Part shown: in pieces, positions 11,372-23,876 of the stretch
Position numbering within the stretch: position 1 is the first letter of the stretch
How the letters are laid out: each line of letters opens with the position of its first letter
NCBI GenBank assembly: GCA_017871115.1
Contig: JAFCIZ010000002.1
Location: 3,617,501 to 3,681,500 of the forward strand
Source of the DNA: Cunninghamella blakesleeana
Lineage: Eukaryota > Mucoromycota > Mucoromycetes > Mucorales > Cunninghamellaceae
Length of the DNA: 64,000 nt
Direction: 5' to 3'
Notes under the pieces: model-generated
Told to the model about the DNA's origin: nothing
The model's input: the letters and a program-made list of their open reading frames with translations, nothing else
The model's database searches: none
Made by a program: the position numbers and the translations under genes

Positions 11372-13147
11372 AAATGATAAATAAATAAATAAATACATAT
11401 GAATAGAAATATAGAATTAAATATATATATATATTATATGTGTATAGGCTAAATTAGGTGATGCTGCTAAAGTTGGCCAAGGCAAAGCTTTCAAAAACAA
11501 ATGGATTTCTAAAAAAGGTACAAACTTAGTTCGACTTGTGGATACTATTGTAGATCAAACTCAATTAGATTTAAAGGAAATTCAAGCTAATTCAACTTTA
11601 AAGGATGCTAAATTACTTGCTGAATTAAAAAAACGTAAATTAACTGATAAACAGTAAGTACATATATACGTATATATAAAGGGAAATTATGTATGTGTGT
11701 ATTCAGGAATAATAAAAACTAATCAGTCACTGTATTATTATTTATTGCTTTTTTATATCTATATCCAATCATTAGAAAATTCACTACTTATCGTGTTGTA
11801 AAGGGTCCCGAATTTGCTCTCGAAATTAAAAAAGAAGCTACAGATATTACTTATGAAATGTTACAAAGGTATAGTTTTAATATAAAAAAAAAAATAGAAA
11901 AGGTGATGTATAGTAAAATATCTTTATATTTATATGTATGTATGTATTTTATATAGTGGAGAATGGAAAACTGCTTCTTTCAAGAAATATAACTTTGATG
12001 CTGCTGGTACTGCTCCATCTGCTGGCCATCTTCACCCTCTTATGAAAGTACGTCAAGAATTCCGTGAAATTTTCTTTGAAATGGGTTTTGAAGAAATGCC
12101 TACCAACTGCTTTGTTGAATCCAGTTTCTGGAATTTCGATGCTCTTTTCCAACCTCAACAACATCCTGCTCGTGATGCTCACGACACCTTCTTCTTGAAA
12201 GGTAGATATACAAACTCTTTTTTAAAAATAAAAGATTATCATTGTCATAATATTATATAAATATACATACTAACAATATACGTATATTACTTATACATTT
12301 ATTTATTAGATCCTGCAACTACAGATCGTTTCCCTCGTGAATTAATGGAAAAAATTAAAGTGACTCATGAAAATGGTGGTGATACTGGATCAATTGGGTA
12401 TAATTATAAATGGAAGGAAGATGATGCCGGAAAAATGTTATTACGTACTCACACAACTGCCGTCAGTTCTTATATGTTATATCAACTTGCTGAAAAAACC
12501 AAAAAACAAGGCTTCTTTAAACCTGCTAAATATTTCTCCATTGATCGTGTCTTCCGTAATGAATCTGTGGATGCTACTCATTTAGCTGAATTCCATCAAA
12601 TCGAAGGTGTTATTGCTGATAAAAATTTAACTTTGGGTGATTTAATTGGTTTCATGGATACTTTCTTTAAAAAGATGGGCATGGATAAAATTCGTTTCAA
12701 ACCTACTTATAATCCCTACACTGAACCTAGTATGGAAATTTTCTCTTATCATGATGGTTTAAAGAAATGGGTAGAAATTGGTAAAAATCATAAAAAAAGA
12801 AAAAAAAAATAACGATCATTTTTTAAAAAAAAAATAGCAGATAATGTTTATGTCTTTATTAAAATAATATTGTTTATTAATTTACTTATTTTCACCCAAA
12901 AAAATAAAAAATAGGTAATAGTGGTCTTTTCCGCCCTGAAATGTTACAACCTTTAGGCTTACCTCCTGATGTACGTGTAGTTGCCTGGGGTCTTGGTTTA
13001 GAAAGACCTACTATGGTTAAATATGGAATTTCCAATATTCGTGATTTACTTGGTCATAAAGTAAATCTTAGTATGATCAAGGAATATCCTGTATGTCGTT
13101 TAGATAAGAAAATGGGTAAAGAATTAGTTGGTTTAAGTCAAGATTAG
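10874..13147 (+). CDS. FRS2: Cytosolic phenylalanyl-tRNA synthetase, alpha subunit
   Basis: Catalytic alpha chain of the alpha2-beta2 cytosolic PheRS, charging tRNA-Phe. Exons: 10874-11026, 11163-11306, 11448-11653, 11776-11868, 11957-12201, 12310-12780, 12915-13147, giving 514 aa (human FARSA 508). The N-terminal third holds the winged-helix DNA/tRNA-binding-like domains ([18 protein letters not shown]). The class II core follows: [17 protein letters not shown] (motif 1 region), [21 protein letters not shown] with motif 2 Arg, and [20 protein letters not shown] (motif 3). [12 protein letters not shown] lines the phenylalanine pocket. All junctions keep frame. Codon choice here is more uniform than in neighbours, as expected for a highly expressed gene. 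Confidence 0.96.
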
Positions 13148-14016
13148 ATTTCTTTTATATAAATTTTTTTATATTGTGTTATTTTTTTTCTTTTATTGTT
13201 ATTATAATATACTACTTGTCCATTATTTTTTTATATACGTACATTTTTTTTGTATTAAACAATTTTTTTCATTCAATAAATGAAAAGCTTTATACATAGT
13301 TCTTTTTCTTTTTCTTTTATGATTGGATTTCGACAAATGAAAAAAAGAAACAACGAAAGTAATTCACCATTTACATATAATTTTAATTAATAAACTATCA
13401 TATATATATATACATGTATTTATTAAACTAATATTGATTAAAAATTATTGTATGCTTATATTTGATAAAGTTATTGATTCCAAGCCGTACAGCTTTGGTA
13501 GTAAAAAAAAGCGGAGTGTAAATTATTTTTGAAAAAAATGTTGCAATTTTTTTTTCCTCTTTTCTTTTTCTTCGTTTAGAAAAAAAACAAATCAGTTAAA
13601 TCCATAATAATAAATATATTTTAATTAAGGTATATGATAATAACAAGAACTTTGAACATATTACGTCTATTAACATTATATATAATAGTTTATGTCAATA
13701 ATATATATATCTTCTATTATATGGTTCATTAATTTATTTTATTTTATTTTATTTTATTTTTCCTATAAGTTTGTTTTTATTTATTTAATTAGCAACGTAG
13801 TAGTTTTTGAAAGTAATATTATTAATATCTATACATCAAATATTTAACAAGTAAAGTTAAATAATATCAAATAAATATTATTATTACTATTATTATCGTA
13901 GTATTATATTTATTCAATAATATAGTCCTTAGTTGTTATTAACCATCTATTATTATTTTTTTTGATATTTAATATTTTTTTAACTTGATTCTATAATCTA
14001 CCAAATAGTGGATGAT
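13148..14016. other. Intergenic region, PheRS alpha to CK2 beta
   Basis: Same-strand spacer of about 870 bases. The first 150 bases contain T-rich and AATAAA-like sequence fitting a 3' end. A short mixed stretch at about 13478-13520 includes AAAAAAAAGCGGAG. TTTTA repeats occur at 13737-13760. No coding potential. Confidence 0.55.
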
Positions 14017-14979
14017 ATGAGTAGTGGATCTGATAGCGATTATGCCAAGTATTGGATTGATTGGTTCCTTAATACTAAAGGCAATGAATATTTTTGTGAA
14101 GTAGATGAAGATTATATTTTAGATCGTTTCAACTTGACAGGACTTAATACTGAAGTACAACATTATTATTTGGAAGCCTTAGATATGATAACTGATAATT
14201 TAGGTATATGCCCTTTTATATAATAACGAAATAAAATAAAATAAAATAGGATTACTATTATAGAGATATATATGTAAAATAAAATAAAAAAGAATTAATT
14301 AATAAAAAGTGTCAAATGCCAAAAAAAGAAAAAAGTAATCTAAACAATTTTTTTTTCTCTTTTCTTTTTAACATAATAAAATAGATGAAGAAAGCTTAGA
14401 TGAAAAAGTAAGAGAACAAGTAGAAAAGGCAGCTCGTCACTTATATGGATTAATTCATGCAAGATTTGTAATAACTACACGAGGATTAGCCAAGATGGTA
14501 AATAATAATAAAAATATATTTTATAATAATTGAAAGATCAAAATTATTCAATAGTAAAAAAATGTAATCATGTTTTTTATATTTTATAAATTATAGTTAG
14601 ATAAGTATAAAAAAGCCGAATTTGGACGTTGCCCAAGAGTTTTATGTAATTTACAACCTCTATTACCAGTTGGATTATCAGATATACCAATGACAAAAAC
14701 CGTAAAATTGTATTGCCCAAGATGTGAAGATATTTATAATCCTAAATCCTCTCGACATGCCTCTATTGATGGTGCTTATTTTGGTACATCTGTTCCTCAT
14801 ATGCTATTCCAAGTACACCCTTCATATTTACCCACTAAAAATTATGAAAGATATGTTCCTAGAATATTTGGTTTTAAAGTACATGATATTGCTGAACAAC
14901 ATAGGTGGCAAGATAAAGCTCGTGAAGAATTTGAAACTAAATTAAAACAAGACCAACAGCAAAAACAAGATGAAAAATA

Positions 14980-14980
<1 letters not shown>
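14017..14980 (+). CDS. CKB1: Casein kinase II regulatory (beta) subunit
   Basis: Beta subunit dimer that holds two CK2 alpha kinases and sets substrate choice. Exons: 14017-14203, 14385-14497, 14597-14980. The Met at 14017 gives [13 protein letters not shown], an N-terminal Ser/Asp cluster like the autophosphorylation site of other CK2 beta chains. The acidic groove [20 protein letters not shown] follows. The zinc finger that forms the dimer is complete: CPRVLC, then CPRC after GLSDIP, with [20 protein letters not shown] behind it. The C-terminal tail is Gln/Lys-rich. The reading frame is open a few codons upstream of 14017, but with GTG rather than ATG, and a TAG just before it could be an acceptor, so an additional tiny first exon is possible. 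Confidence 0.94.
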
Positions 14981-15010
<30 letters not shown>

Positions 15011-15489
15011 AGAATATAAAGAGTATAAAATACACCATGTTAGTTATATATAGTTTTTTTTTGTCAATAGCGATCTTTTTTGAAAAAAAATAAAAAAAGA
15101 TTTTCTTATCATTTTTTTTAAACTCAAATTTTTTTCATATATTCGTTGGGTTAAATTATTTTTTTTTTTTCTCTCTCACTTTTTTTCTTTCTTTTCACTT
15201 CCTTTATTAATAATTTATTATTTTTTCTAATACTTCAGTAATCTTCTTTTCTTTCCCATTAATATAAATAATTAAATACTAAAGGTAGACAATAGAAGCA
15301 AAAGAAATCAGAAAATAACAAAAAAAAAATAGGAATTTATATTTGCTTTTTTGTTTTCTATCTTATCTAAACGTATTAACTTTTTCTTTTTTTTATATTT
15401 TATTCATTTTTATTTATATTTTTTTAATACACGGGAAAAAAAATATAAAAAAACAAAAAACAAAAAATAGAATATAAAAGAGGTTTGCC
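14981..15489. other. Intergenic region, CK2 beta to AMPK beta
   Basis: A (TA)n run directly after the CK2 stop, then long T-rich and CT-rich tracts (15150-15200, 15340-15420) leading to the AMPK beta start. These look like a pyrimidine-rich promoter and 5' UTR. No coding potential. Confidence 0.6.
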
Positions 15490-16431
15490 ATGGGTAACTC
15501 GGCATCTTCCGAACAACAACAACAAGAATCACCACAACAAAACGTTCAATCTAATATCAGCAATATTAACAATAACAATAATACTAATACAACCTCTAAA
15601 ACGAATTCAATAAATATAAAACAATCTAAAGTTTCAGAACAATCCTTAAATAAAGATAAAACAGAATATACTACGCCTTCTATTTCATATAGTTCACCGC
15701 TTTCACCACCTATCCCTGGAATGATGCAACAAGTAGTAAATAATAGTAATAATAGTAACAGCAATAATAATAACGATAATAATAATGATAATAAAACAAA
15801 TGATACTAGCACGACGGCGACAACAACAATACCTACTATAACAACATCAACCAACGCAACAACTTCAACCCCTAATATTAACACTGAAAATATAGTAACT
15901 TCTTCAACTTCAACTCCTTCAACGTCAGACACAACAACCACTACTTTACCAAAACCTGTACCAGGTAGATCAGGATGGGTATCAAGTACTGGATCTTCTA
16001 GTCCCTGGTATGGTGGTGGATCACTTTCATCATCAGCTTCATCAACACAACCACCACAACCTTATTCTTCTTCTTATCAACAACAAAATAAAACATCACA
16101 TCGTCAATCCATTAGTGGACCTTATTATCGGGCTCGTGGTATGAGTATTAATCAACAGCAATTAGAACCTAATGATGATGAATTAATAAATCAATCATCT
16201 TCAGTCCAACCTTCTCCTTCTACTTCACAACAACTTCCTAGATTACAATTGCAACAATTACAAATAAACTCTCCTTCTTTATCATCTCCTGTATCAGCAA
16301 CAAAATCAGATTCTTTACCAAAAGAAAAATCTACTCCAGGTATATATATATATATTTATATAATTTTTGATTTTTTGGTTTTAATTTTAAAAAAGAGAAA
16401 TGAAAATATTGCATAAATTTTAAGTTTTAAT

Positions 16432-16466
<35 letters not shown>

Positions 16467-17402
16467 GATGTTGTGGGAATACAAAGGTATACCTACTATT
16501 ATTACATGGTCACATGGTGGGAATAATGTCTACGTAACTGGTACATTTAATGGATGGAAACATAAGATTCAATTAGTAAAAAGGTAAATTAAATAATAGA
16601 GTTTAGATAGAATAAATTGATAATGATGATGGTGATGATCTTTTTTTAATAAAATTTCAATTTCTTGTGCATATTTTTCTTTTATATATAAATAAATTTA
16701 TAGCACACATGATTTTAGTACAGTAGTAGATTTACCTATTGGAACCCATCGATTAAAATTTATTGTAGATGATGAATGGAAATGTTCAAACGAAATGGAA
16801 ACGGCCACTGATCCAGATGGTAATTTAGTCAATTATTTACAGGTATTGGATGAAGATGATGTAGAAGAGGATTCAGATTTATTTCAAAGAGGGACCAATG
16901 AAGATGGGCATGATTATAATAACAACAATGAAGACGATGATAGTGATCAATATACAAATATCATTCCTGAAGAATTAACCTTACTTGCTGAAGCCATGCA
17001 AACAGCAGCAACTGATCCTCATAATATGGACCAACAAAAGAGAGATGCAATTGAGTGGGAGCGTAAACAACCTCAGCCCCCTTGCTTACCACCTCACTTA
17101 GAAAAAGTCTTGCTTAATTCTCAAAATGTTAGTGAAGAAGATAATTCTGTATTACCAACTCCTAATCACGTCACTCTTAATCATTTATATGCTTGTTCTA
17201 TTAAAGATCAAGTCATGGCATTATCAACTACTACTCGTTATAGGAAAAAGGTATTGCATAAATATATATATATATGTATAAAAGTGAAATTGCTTATAGC
17301 AATTATTATCTTGAAAAATATTAATGCTCTACATATTTTGTATTTTATTCATTTTTTTAATAATAGTACGTGACAACAATGTATTATAGGCCTGTTCAAT
17401 AA
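15490..17402 (+). CDS. SIP2: AMPK/SNF1 complex beta subunit (CBM48 + ASC domains)
   Basis: Scaffold subunit of the SNF1/AMP-activated kinase, which controls carbon and energy responses. Exons: 15490-16339, 16487-16583, 16704-17250, 17367-17402, giving 509 aa. It starts MGNSASSE, an N-myristoylation signal as in Sip2. Residues 10-280 are low complexity (Gln, Asn, Thr, Ser). The glycogen-binding CBM48 module follows: GGNNVYVTGTFNGW, then GTHRLKFIVDDEW and DPDGNLVNYLQV. After an acidic linker comes the ASC domain that contacts alpha and gamma chains (PPCLPPHLEKVLLNSQ, PNHVTLNHLYACSIKD), ending YVTTMYYRP on the last 36-nt exon. Intron 1 holds a 32-base T tract ending about 20 bases before its acceptor. 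Confidence 0.95.
16434..16465 (+). repeat. T32 homopolymer in an AMPK beta intron
   Basis: Uninterrupted run of 32 T, positioned as an extreme polypyrimidine tract about 20 bases upstream of the acceptor at 16486. Likely length-variable. Confidence 0.85.
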
Positions 17403-18164
17403 AAATAAAAAATAAAAAATAATTTCAATTCATATATCATTATTGTAATTATTTATGTCATTATATTATATAAATAAAAATAATAATAAGAAAGAGCATA
17501 TAATTTATTTTCAATATTTTATTTTTTTAATATTACTTTCCTCTTTTATATATAACAGTATGAAATATTTTTATGGTAAATTTATTGAAAGTACATATAT
17601 ACAAACCTTATAAAAAAATATATTCAGATATGCATGATTTTCATTTATACTGTAATTGGTTAGTACTTAATGCTCTGATAAAAAAAAAATAGTATTCTCT
17701 AGACGAAAATTATCAATTTAACAACTTTTTAATGTCTTTCTATGATAAATAAATACAATTTGGTAAAAATAATAAAAATAACAGTTTATTTTTTTTAAAA
17801 AAAAACCAACAGCATATTTTTACCAAAATATGTCATAAAAATTAACTAGGGTCATGATCAAGTATGGAGTGATTAAAAAAGAGCTGCTTTAAAAAAAAAA
17901 AGCGGAGACTAGAATATCAGAAAAATAATAATTTTTTTAGCTTTCACAATTTCATTATTTCTTTCACTTTTTTCTTCATTTTTTATTCTTTTTACTCTCA
18001 CTTCTATCTTATTCATAATTGTTTCTATTTTTAAAAAAAAAATATAAAATTCATTTATTAAAAAGCTGATATTTTAGTTGTTATTAATATAGCTATCAAC
18101 TCAAAGCTGAATGAAAGCACAAATAATAGAAAACAAATCATATAAATAGATTCAATTGATAGAT

Positions 18165-18196
<32 letters not shown>

Positions 18197-19751
18197 CTTT
18201 TTTTTTCAAAGAAAAAAAAAAAAGAAGAAGAAAATTATTCGAAACTGAAGAGAATGAGATATCACCACAATAAGAAAACGATGTACGACAAACTCAACAT
18301 CTATAGTAAATAAACATATTTAAAAAGAATCATTTTAAAATAAAGCTGTCCGAAATAAATTTGGATCTTTCACTTTTATATTTCAATACAAATCATTTTT
18401 CACCATTTATTTTTGAATTTATATCAAACCAGCTTAAATAAATACAAATGGAAATGAAAACTATATATAAGCAACCTAATAGAGATTTCGACAAAACCTA
18501 TTTTGAATCAAGCTTTTTGATAAACATGTGAACGTACTATTGTATCATGTCCTCAATTTACCATCATTCACTTTAAGTTATTTTAAAATACTTATATCTG
18601 AAAGAAAGGATAGTGTGAAATATATTAGCCGATTAGTACTTAAAGTTACACGCATATGCTCTCTTTTTTTTATTTTTTAATATGTATATAATCAAAAATA
18701 TATGCCTCTCATATTTAATAAAATAGAAAATTAATACAAAAAAAAAAAAAATTGTGTACATACGAAAAAAAATTATTATGATTATTACATATTGTTTTTT
18801 ATTTTTTTTAAAAAAATTCTTCGTACATATATAAACACTGAAGGACAGAAATTAAAAAATAACCTTTTCTCCATTTTAAATATGAATATAAAATTTGTAT
18901 TAAAAAATGACCACCACCATTTTTAGAAATGCAAGTCTGTCATCTTCATTTGGAAAAAATACTACCTAGTTACACAAGTAAATACACTTTTTTTTACTAG
19001 TTGATAAATTATATATTTATTTATTAATGTAGTTATTATAAGCTCATTATACATTTTTCTTTTCTCATTTGCATGTGTGAAAGTGTTTATCTAATGAACT
19101 AAGACAAAAGTAGGTAAACCACCTCAGCATAAAAAAAAAGTGATTATTATTATCATCTTCTATTTTTAAACACTTCTTTAAAAGTAATAATATGGAAAAA
19201 AAGGTAACTTGATAAGAAAAAAAAAATTCATTAAAATTAAACATTTAATGAAATGAATTAAATGGGAAAGAAAAGGAAAAAAAAAAAGTATATGTATAAT
19301 TATAATAATTTTATTTTTTAGTAGATCTTTTGTGAGCTAATAATAATTTGTACAACAGTCTAATATAAACAAATTAAAAATCCGTTCATATCATCAATGG
19401 ATCGACAACCTATTTTATTGTACTATTTTTTCTTTAAAATAAGTTTACTATAAAAAAGCATAGCTGTGTACATAATAATTAATGAATATTTCTTGGCATT
19501 CTTATATTTTACTATATGTATGTATTCAGTAATAATAAAAAAGAGTGCATACTGAAATGAAAAGTTTTTTTTATTATGAATATTATTATACAACATATGC
19601 TATTATCTTTTTTTTTCTTTTCTTGTTTTTTGAAAAAAAAAAAAAAAAAAAAAAAGTAATAAAATAAAATAAAACATATAAACAATAAATAAATAAATAT
19701 ATATATATATATATATACTATTTATAATAAAAATATATATAAAAAATACTA
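17403..19751. other. Gene-free stretch of 2.3 kb
   Basis: The longest empty stretch of the window. It lies between the ends of AMPK beta (+) and the glycosyltransferase (-), so it holds two 3' ends. Contents: A/T homopolymers, (TA)n at 18168-18196, A runs at 19637-19656, and a short AAAAAAAGCGGAG stretch near 17889-17906 that also occurs near 13503. No open frame with family resemblance on either strand, no tRNA-like cloverleaf, and no terminal repeats of a transposon seen. A non-coding RNA cannot be excluded. Confidence 0.5.
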
Positions 19752-21386
19752 TTATTTATCCAATTCATCATCATCATCATCATTCTTTTCTTCATTTTTC
19801 AGTAAATCAAAGTAGTCAATGACATTTAATCGAGGATGGTCCAATCTTTCATTCATAATTTGATTTGTAAAACTACTTTTTCTACCACAAATTCCAGGTG
19901 CACCAGCTAAAAATCCATCTGCTCTCATAGCTAATAATTTATCTAGAATACCTAACCAACCTGTGTCTTGGTGGGCAATATCATCAGGGATAGAGACAAC
20001 TGACCAATTCGAAGGCAAACTATATTTATTATCTTGACCAAGATGAGTGACTTTAATATTTAAGTGTTGATAGACATATTGCATGGCTTGATGGTGATGA
20101 GTGGTTAAATTTTGAGGTGCGAAAGAAGCAGAAGCAGGAATCATATTGCGTGAGGTTTTATTATTTAATATTGATTCTTCAAGATCTTCTTCGTTAAACA
20201 CATGAGGATAATCTGTTAATAAAAATAGAGTAGGCTGTTCCTGTTGTTGTGGTTGTTGATGAAGGTCTGTTTCTTGTTTATTATTATTATTATTATTCAT
20301 TGTTAATAAAGGCACTTGGCGATTCATATAATTAACAAGGCTCATAGCACAATCTACTAAATTAGAAGAAGGTTCCACTCGTTCTGTACGCCAGTGAACA
20401 GCCCAAAATGGTGATAAAGAACTAGCAATAGTATCCGCTTGATGATTTAATGTTTCACTATAGGGAATAGAAGGTTCGGCAGCAGGATTATGAACAAAAG
20501 GAAATCGACGGTCATAATATACACTAAGAACCTCCATATTCTTTGTAATATTATCTTGAATAATTTCACCAGTTTCTTGATCATGATGCATCCCTAAAAA
20601 GAATTCCTTGACAGCATTTTCATAATAAACCCTTCTTGTTGGGTTTGCTGTTTCATTTAAATAAAGTCTTCTTTCAGGTAACCCATCCATATTTAATAAT
20701 AGATCTTGCTCAAAACAGTTTTTAGGTTCCAAAGCATGGCTACGCAAATTTACATGGATATGCATAGATTGTGATGTAGCGGGACGCTGGATGGCCTGAC
20801 GTTCTAATAACCACTGTTTAAAATCATTCATGGTAATGTAATTAAAATGTTGTTTATTGTCTTGAGCCCATTTTAAGGAATAATAAAATTCAAAATCATG
20901 CGGTAAACATGCACCTAATCGACTTCCACCTACGTTGGGTAAAATAATAGTACGATTGACTAAGCCTGACATAAAAGCTAGTTGTCGAAAATGCATCTGA
21001 GCCTTCGATTCTAATTTTAGATTATTATTATTTTTTAAAATAGATAAATATAAAAATATAAATATACGTATCAATTAATCATCATATTCTACCCTTTTAT
21101 TTATATAATTAGTCATATTATATTGTATTATTAATATTATTAATGTTAATGTTTTACCTTGTTCCATAATAAATACGGGTAATATGAAGCGACATGGTCC
21201 TCCACAATACTTTTTATCAATAGCTTGTCTTTTTAATACTAAATCATGATTATCATCTTGGTCATACATATTAGGTGGTATCCATTGTGAAATGTCATTT
21301 AATGTATGCCATCGGTATATGAATCCCGTTAATCCAATAGTGATAATAGATAATAAAATAATTTGTATACGTCTGAACTGTATCAT
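19752..21386 (-). CDS. Type II membrane glycosyltransferase, O-fucosyltransferase-like
   Basis: Two exons, 21386-21158 and 21010-19752, joining to 495 aa. Residues 8-24 (QIILLSIITIGLTGFIY) form a single signal anchor, so the catalytic part should face the Golgi or ER lumen. The lumenal part begins CGGPCRFILPVFIMEQ, and SKAQMHFRQLAFMSGLVNRTIILP resembles the start of the GT-B fold in protein O-fucosyltransferases and relatives (a region around LNRTLVLP). FWAVHWRTE near residue 280 resembles their donor-binding HxR block. Late blocks LLTDYPHVF and GWLGILDKLLAMRADGFLAGAPGICGRKSSFTNQI fit the C-terminal half, where a nucleotide-sugar site closes. Poly-Asn and Gln insertions lie near residue 310. 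The family is inferred from these motifs; donor and acceptor are unknown. Confidence 0.7.
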
Positions 21387-21416
21387 TATATTTATTTATA
21401 TTTATATATATTTATC

Positions 21417-21447
<31 letters not shown>

Positions 21448-22182
21448 ATATGTTGTTGGTTTGTTCTTTCTTTAACAAAGATGAATAAATATATATTTAT
21501 GGTGTTATTATTTATAAATGGTTTTTAATAATTAAGGAATGATAAAATATAATATATATAATAAGTATAAAACAATACGTATATATTATATATAAATGGA
21601 AAGGAAAGGAATGAGAAAAGAAAAAAATAAAATAGAGTGGGAAGAAAGAAGAAAGAAAGAAAGAAGAAAAAAAATTGAAACTAATATTATTTTTAAAAAA
21701 ATTTTTCTTTTAACCATTTTTGGAATATCAAAAAAAAGGCCACTTAAAGTTAACGACTTTTTCCCCTCCTCCCTATTATTATTATTGTTGTCGATAATGG
21801 TAATAAACTTACGTACAAGTTCTCCTTTTATAAATAAATAACGTTGATGATTTTATTTTTTATTTTTTACAAATATACTTAGCATTTCTATATTTATTGT
21901 TCAACATAAAAATAGGTAATCTAATTCTCAACCTATTAAAATAGATTTACTGTAGATCTCATTTTAAAACACAGTTTAACAATTTCATTCAAAAAAGGAT
22001 AGTTTATGTTTTCAAGTAATACAAAGCCTATGATTTTCATTACAAAATATGCTGAATATAGAAGGTAATAAGCTAAATAAGTAACTTTTATTATATAGAA
22101 AATATATGTTAAATTATTCTATTAATTTATAATTGTATCATTTTATCTTTCTCTTTCTTCTTTTTCTACTCTTTTTTTTCCA
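21387..22182. other. Intergenic region, glycosyltransferase promoter side
   Basis: Upstream region of the glycosyltransferase and 3' side of the epimerase. Contains (TA)n with TG at 21417-21452 and an A/G-rich block at 21596-21690 that creates a spurious Lys/Glu/Arg-rich frame. No supported gene. Confidence 0.55.
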
Positions 22183-23274
22183 CTAATTTTTTAATTTTTT
22201 AGCCCAAGTTTCTTGAGCTTGATTGACTTTGTTTCTAAAAGTAGTAATTACTTGAGCAGGATCCTCGGCCTTAAAAATTCCAGTACCAGCAACAATTACA
22301 TTAGCACCGGCTTCGGCAGAAACATCGATAGTATCTAAAGCCAATCCACCGTCCACTTCAATATCTAAATGAGGATAAAGTTCTCGTAACTGTTTTACTT
22401 TAGGCATACATTGAGACATAAACCGTTGACCTCCAAACCCAGGTTCTACTGTCATGATTAAAATCATATCTACTTGTTCTGCTACTTTGCCTATAACTGT
22501 ATCAACAGATGTACCAGGTTTCACTGCCACACCTGCTTGCATACCGGCTTCATGAATTTGTTGAATTAATCCCAAAGGGTCCTCAGTGGCTTCAATATGG
22601 AATGTATACATTTGTCCTCCGGCTTTAGCAATATCATTTACCCATTGTGAAGGGTTAGATACCATCATATGACAATCTATTTTGATTAAATTAGATTAGA
22701 TTAATATACAAGAATACTTGTAAACATATGGTAATAGTAAATAGTCATAACTCTTTCCCAAAATCTATCCTTTTTTTGTTTAACTGGCTTTTAAATACTC
22801 GAAAAAAAAATTATATATTTATACACCCGTGTTCATATATATATTATATATTACCAAAATAAGCTTCAGTATGTGGACGAATAGCTTGAATAATAGGTGC
22901 TCCTAAGGTAAGGTTGGGTACAAAGTGGCTAATATAAATAATAATAATAACAATAATAAAAGGTATTATTATTTTTTATTAATAAATATATCCTTTTATT
23001 TTACTTTATTCTATTTTATAAACATATATTTTATTTAATTTACCCGTCCATAACGTCTATTTATATATATATATATATAATATAGAGAAATAAAATAATT
23101 ATTATTGTTATTATTATGACTTCAAGTGAAAGCTAAGTTAATTATTAACGTAAAATATATTATATTACCAAGGTGAAGCCAGTCAGCACCATTTTTTGTC
23201 ATACGTTTAGCTTCGGCAGCTAAATTAGCAAAGTCTGAAGAAAGCATAGAAGGTGAGATCTTGGCAATAGGCAT
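22183..23274 (-). CDS. RPE1: Ribulose-phosphate 3-epimerase
   Basis: Interconverts ribulose-5-phosphate and xylulose-5-phosphate in the cytosolic pentose phosphate pathway. Exons: 23274-23169, 23056-23044, 22928-22855, 22676-22183, giving 228 aa, the same length as the human enzyme. It begins MPIAKISPSMLSSDFANL. The signature LHLDVMDGHFVPNLTLG is assembled from three exons: exon 1 ends in LHL plus one base, the 13-nt exon 2 gives DVMDG, and exon 3 starts HFVPN. His34 and Asp36 correspond to human metal ligands His35 and Asp37. CHMMVSNP, EPGFGGQRF and VDGGLALDT supply the remaining ligands and the phosphate site. A 73-base A tract (T on the coding strand) sits in the 5' UTR region 65 bases upstream of the start. 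Confidence 0.95.
23044..23056 (-). other. RPE1: 13-nt internal microexon of RPE1
   Basis: Flanked by ATAG on the 5' side and GTAAAT on the 3' side. It supplies the last two bases of the Asp36 codon, then VMD and two bases of Gly, exactly filling the family signature between exon 1 and exon 3. Confidence 0.9.
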
Positions 23275-23338
23275 TGTGTATGTTAAATATATATATGTAT
23301 GTATATATGTATGTATGAATGTGTAAATGGAGAAAGAG

Positions 23339-23412
<74 letters not shown>

Positions 23413-23876
23413 AATACTATAACATTTAAAAATAATTGAGATTGGTTTTGAACTCCGTTCCGACTTTTTCTCCAAAGTTGAAAAAAAGCTTGTAACTTAT
23501 GTAGAGACAATACAATATAAACTCTAGTAAATTCTATCAATGAAGGATATGGACTTTTAATAATGATAATTCTTTTTTTTATTTGTTTTTTTTTTTTTAA
23601 AAAAAAAAAAGAATATAACGAAATGTAAAAAGCCCGTTTTTTAAATAATAATGTTGCCCCAACAATAAAAATCAATTCATATATATTTTTAATTGGATAA
23701 TCATAAAAATAAAAAAAGATAATAGAATGAAATTCGATATGAATAGTATATTATACTAAAGATGGATGAATGTAAAAATAATAATAAATAATAAATAATG
23801 ACTATAATAACAGTATAAAATGTAATAATAAAAAGAAAACAATAATAGATTATATGTATATATTTTTATTGTGAAT
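23275..23876. other. RPE1 upstream and BRX1 3' region
   Basis: About 600 bases containing the 73-base A tract, a mixed stretch at 23425-23520 and further A runs. Apparent long frames here are translations of the homopolymer. No gene supported. Confidence 0.6.
23339..23411. repeat. A73 homopolymer
   Basis: Uninterrupted run of about 73 A on the plus strand, the longest homopolymer in the window, in the upstream region of RPE1 (T on its coding strand). Confidence 0.9.

Noticed and set aside
21596..21841. 81-codon Lys/Arg/Glu-rich plus frame
   Set aside because: Arises from A/G-rich sequence upstream of the glycosyltransferase; no conserved motif and composition-driven.
23122..23675. Two minus frames with long Phe runs
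   Set aside because: They translate the T73 tract; only the RPE1 first exon (23274-23169) inside is real.
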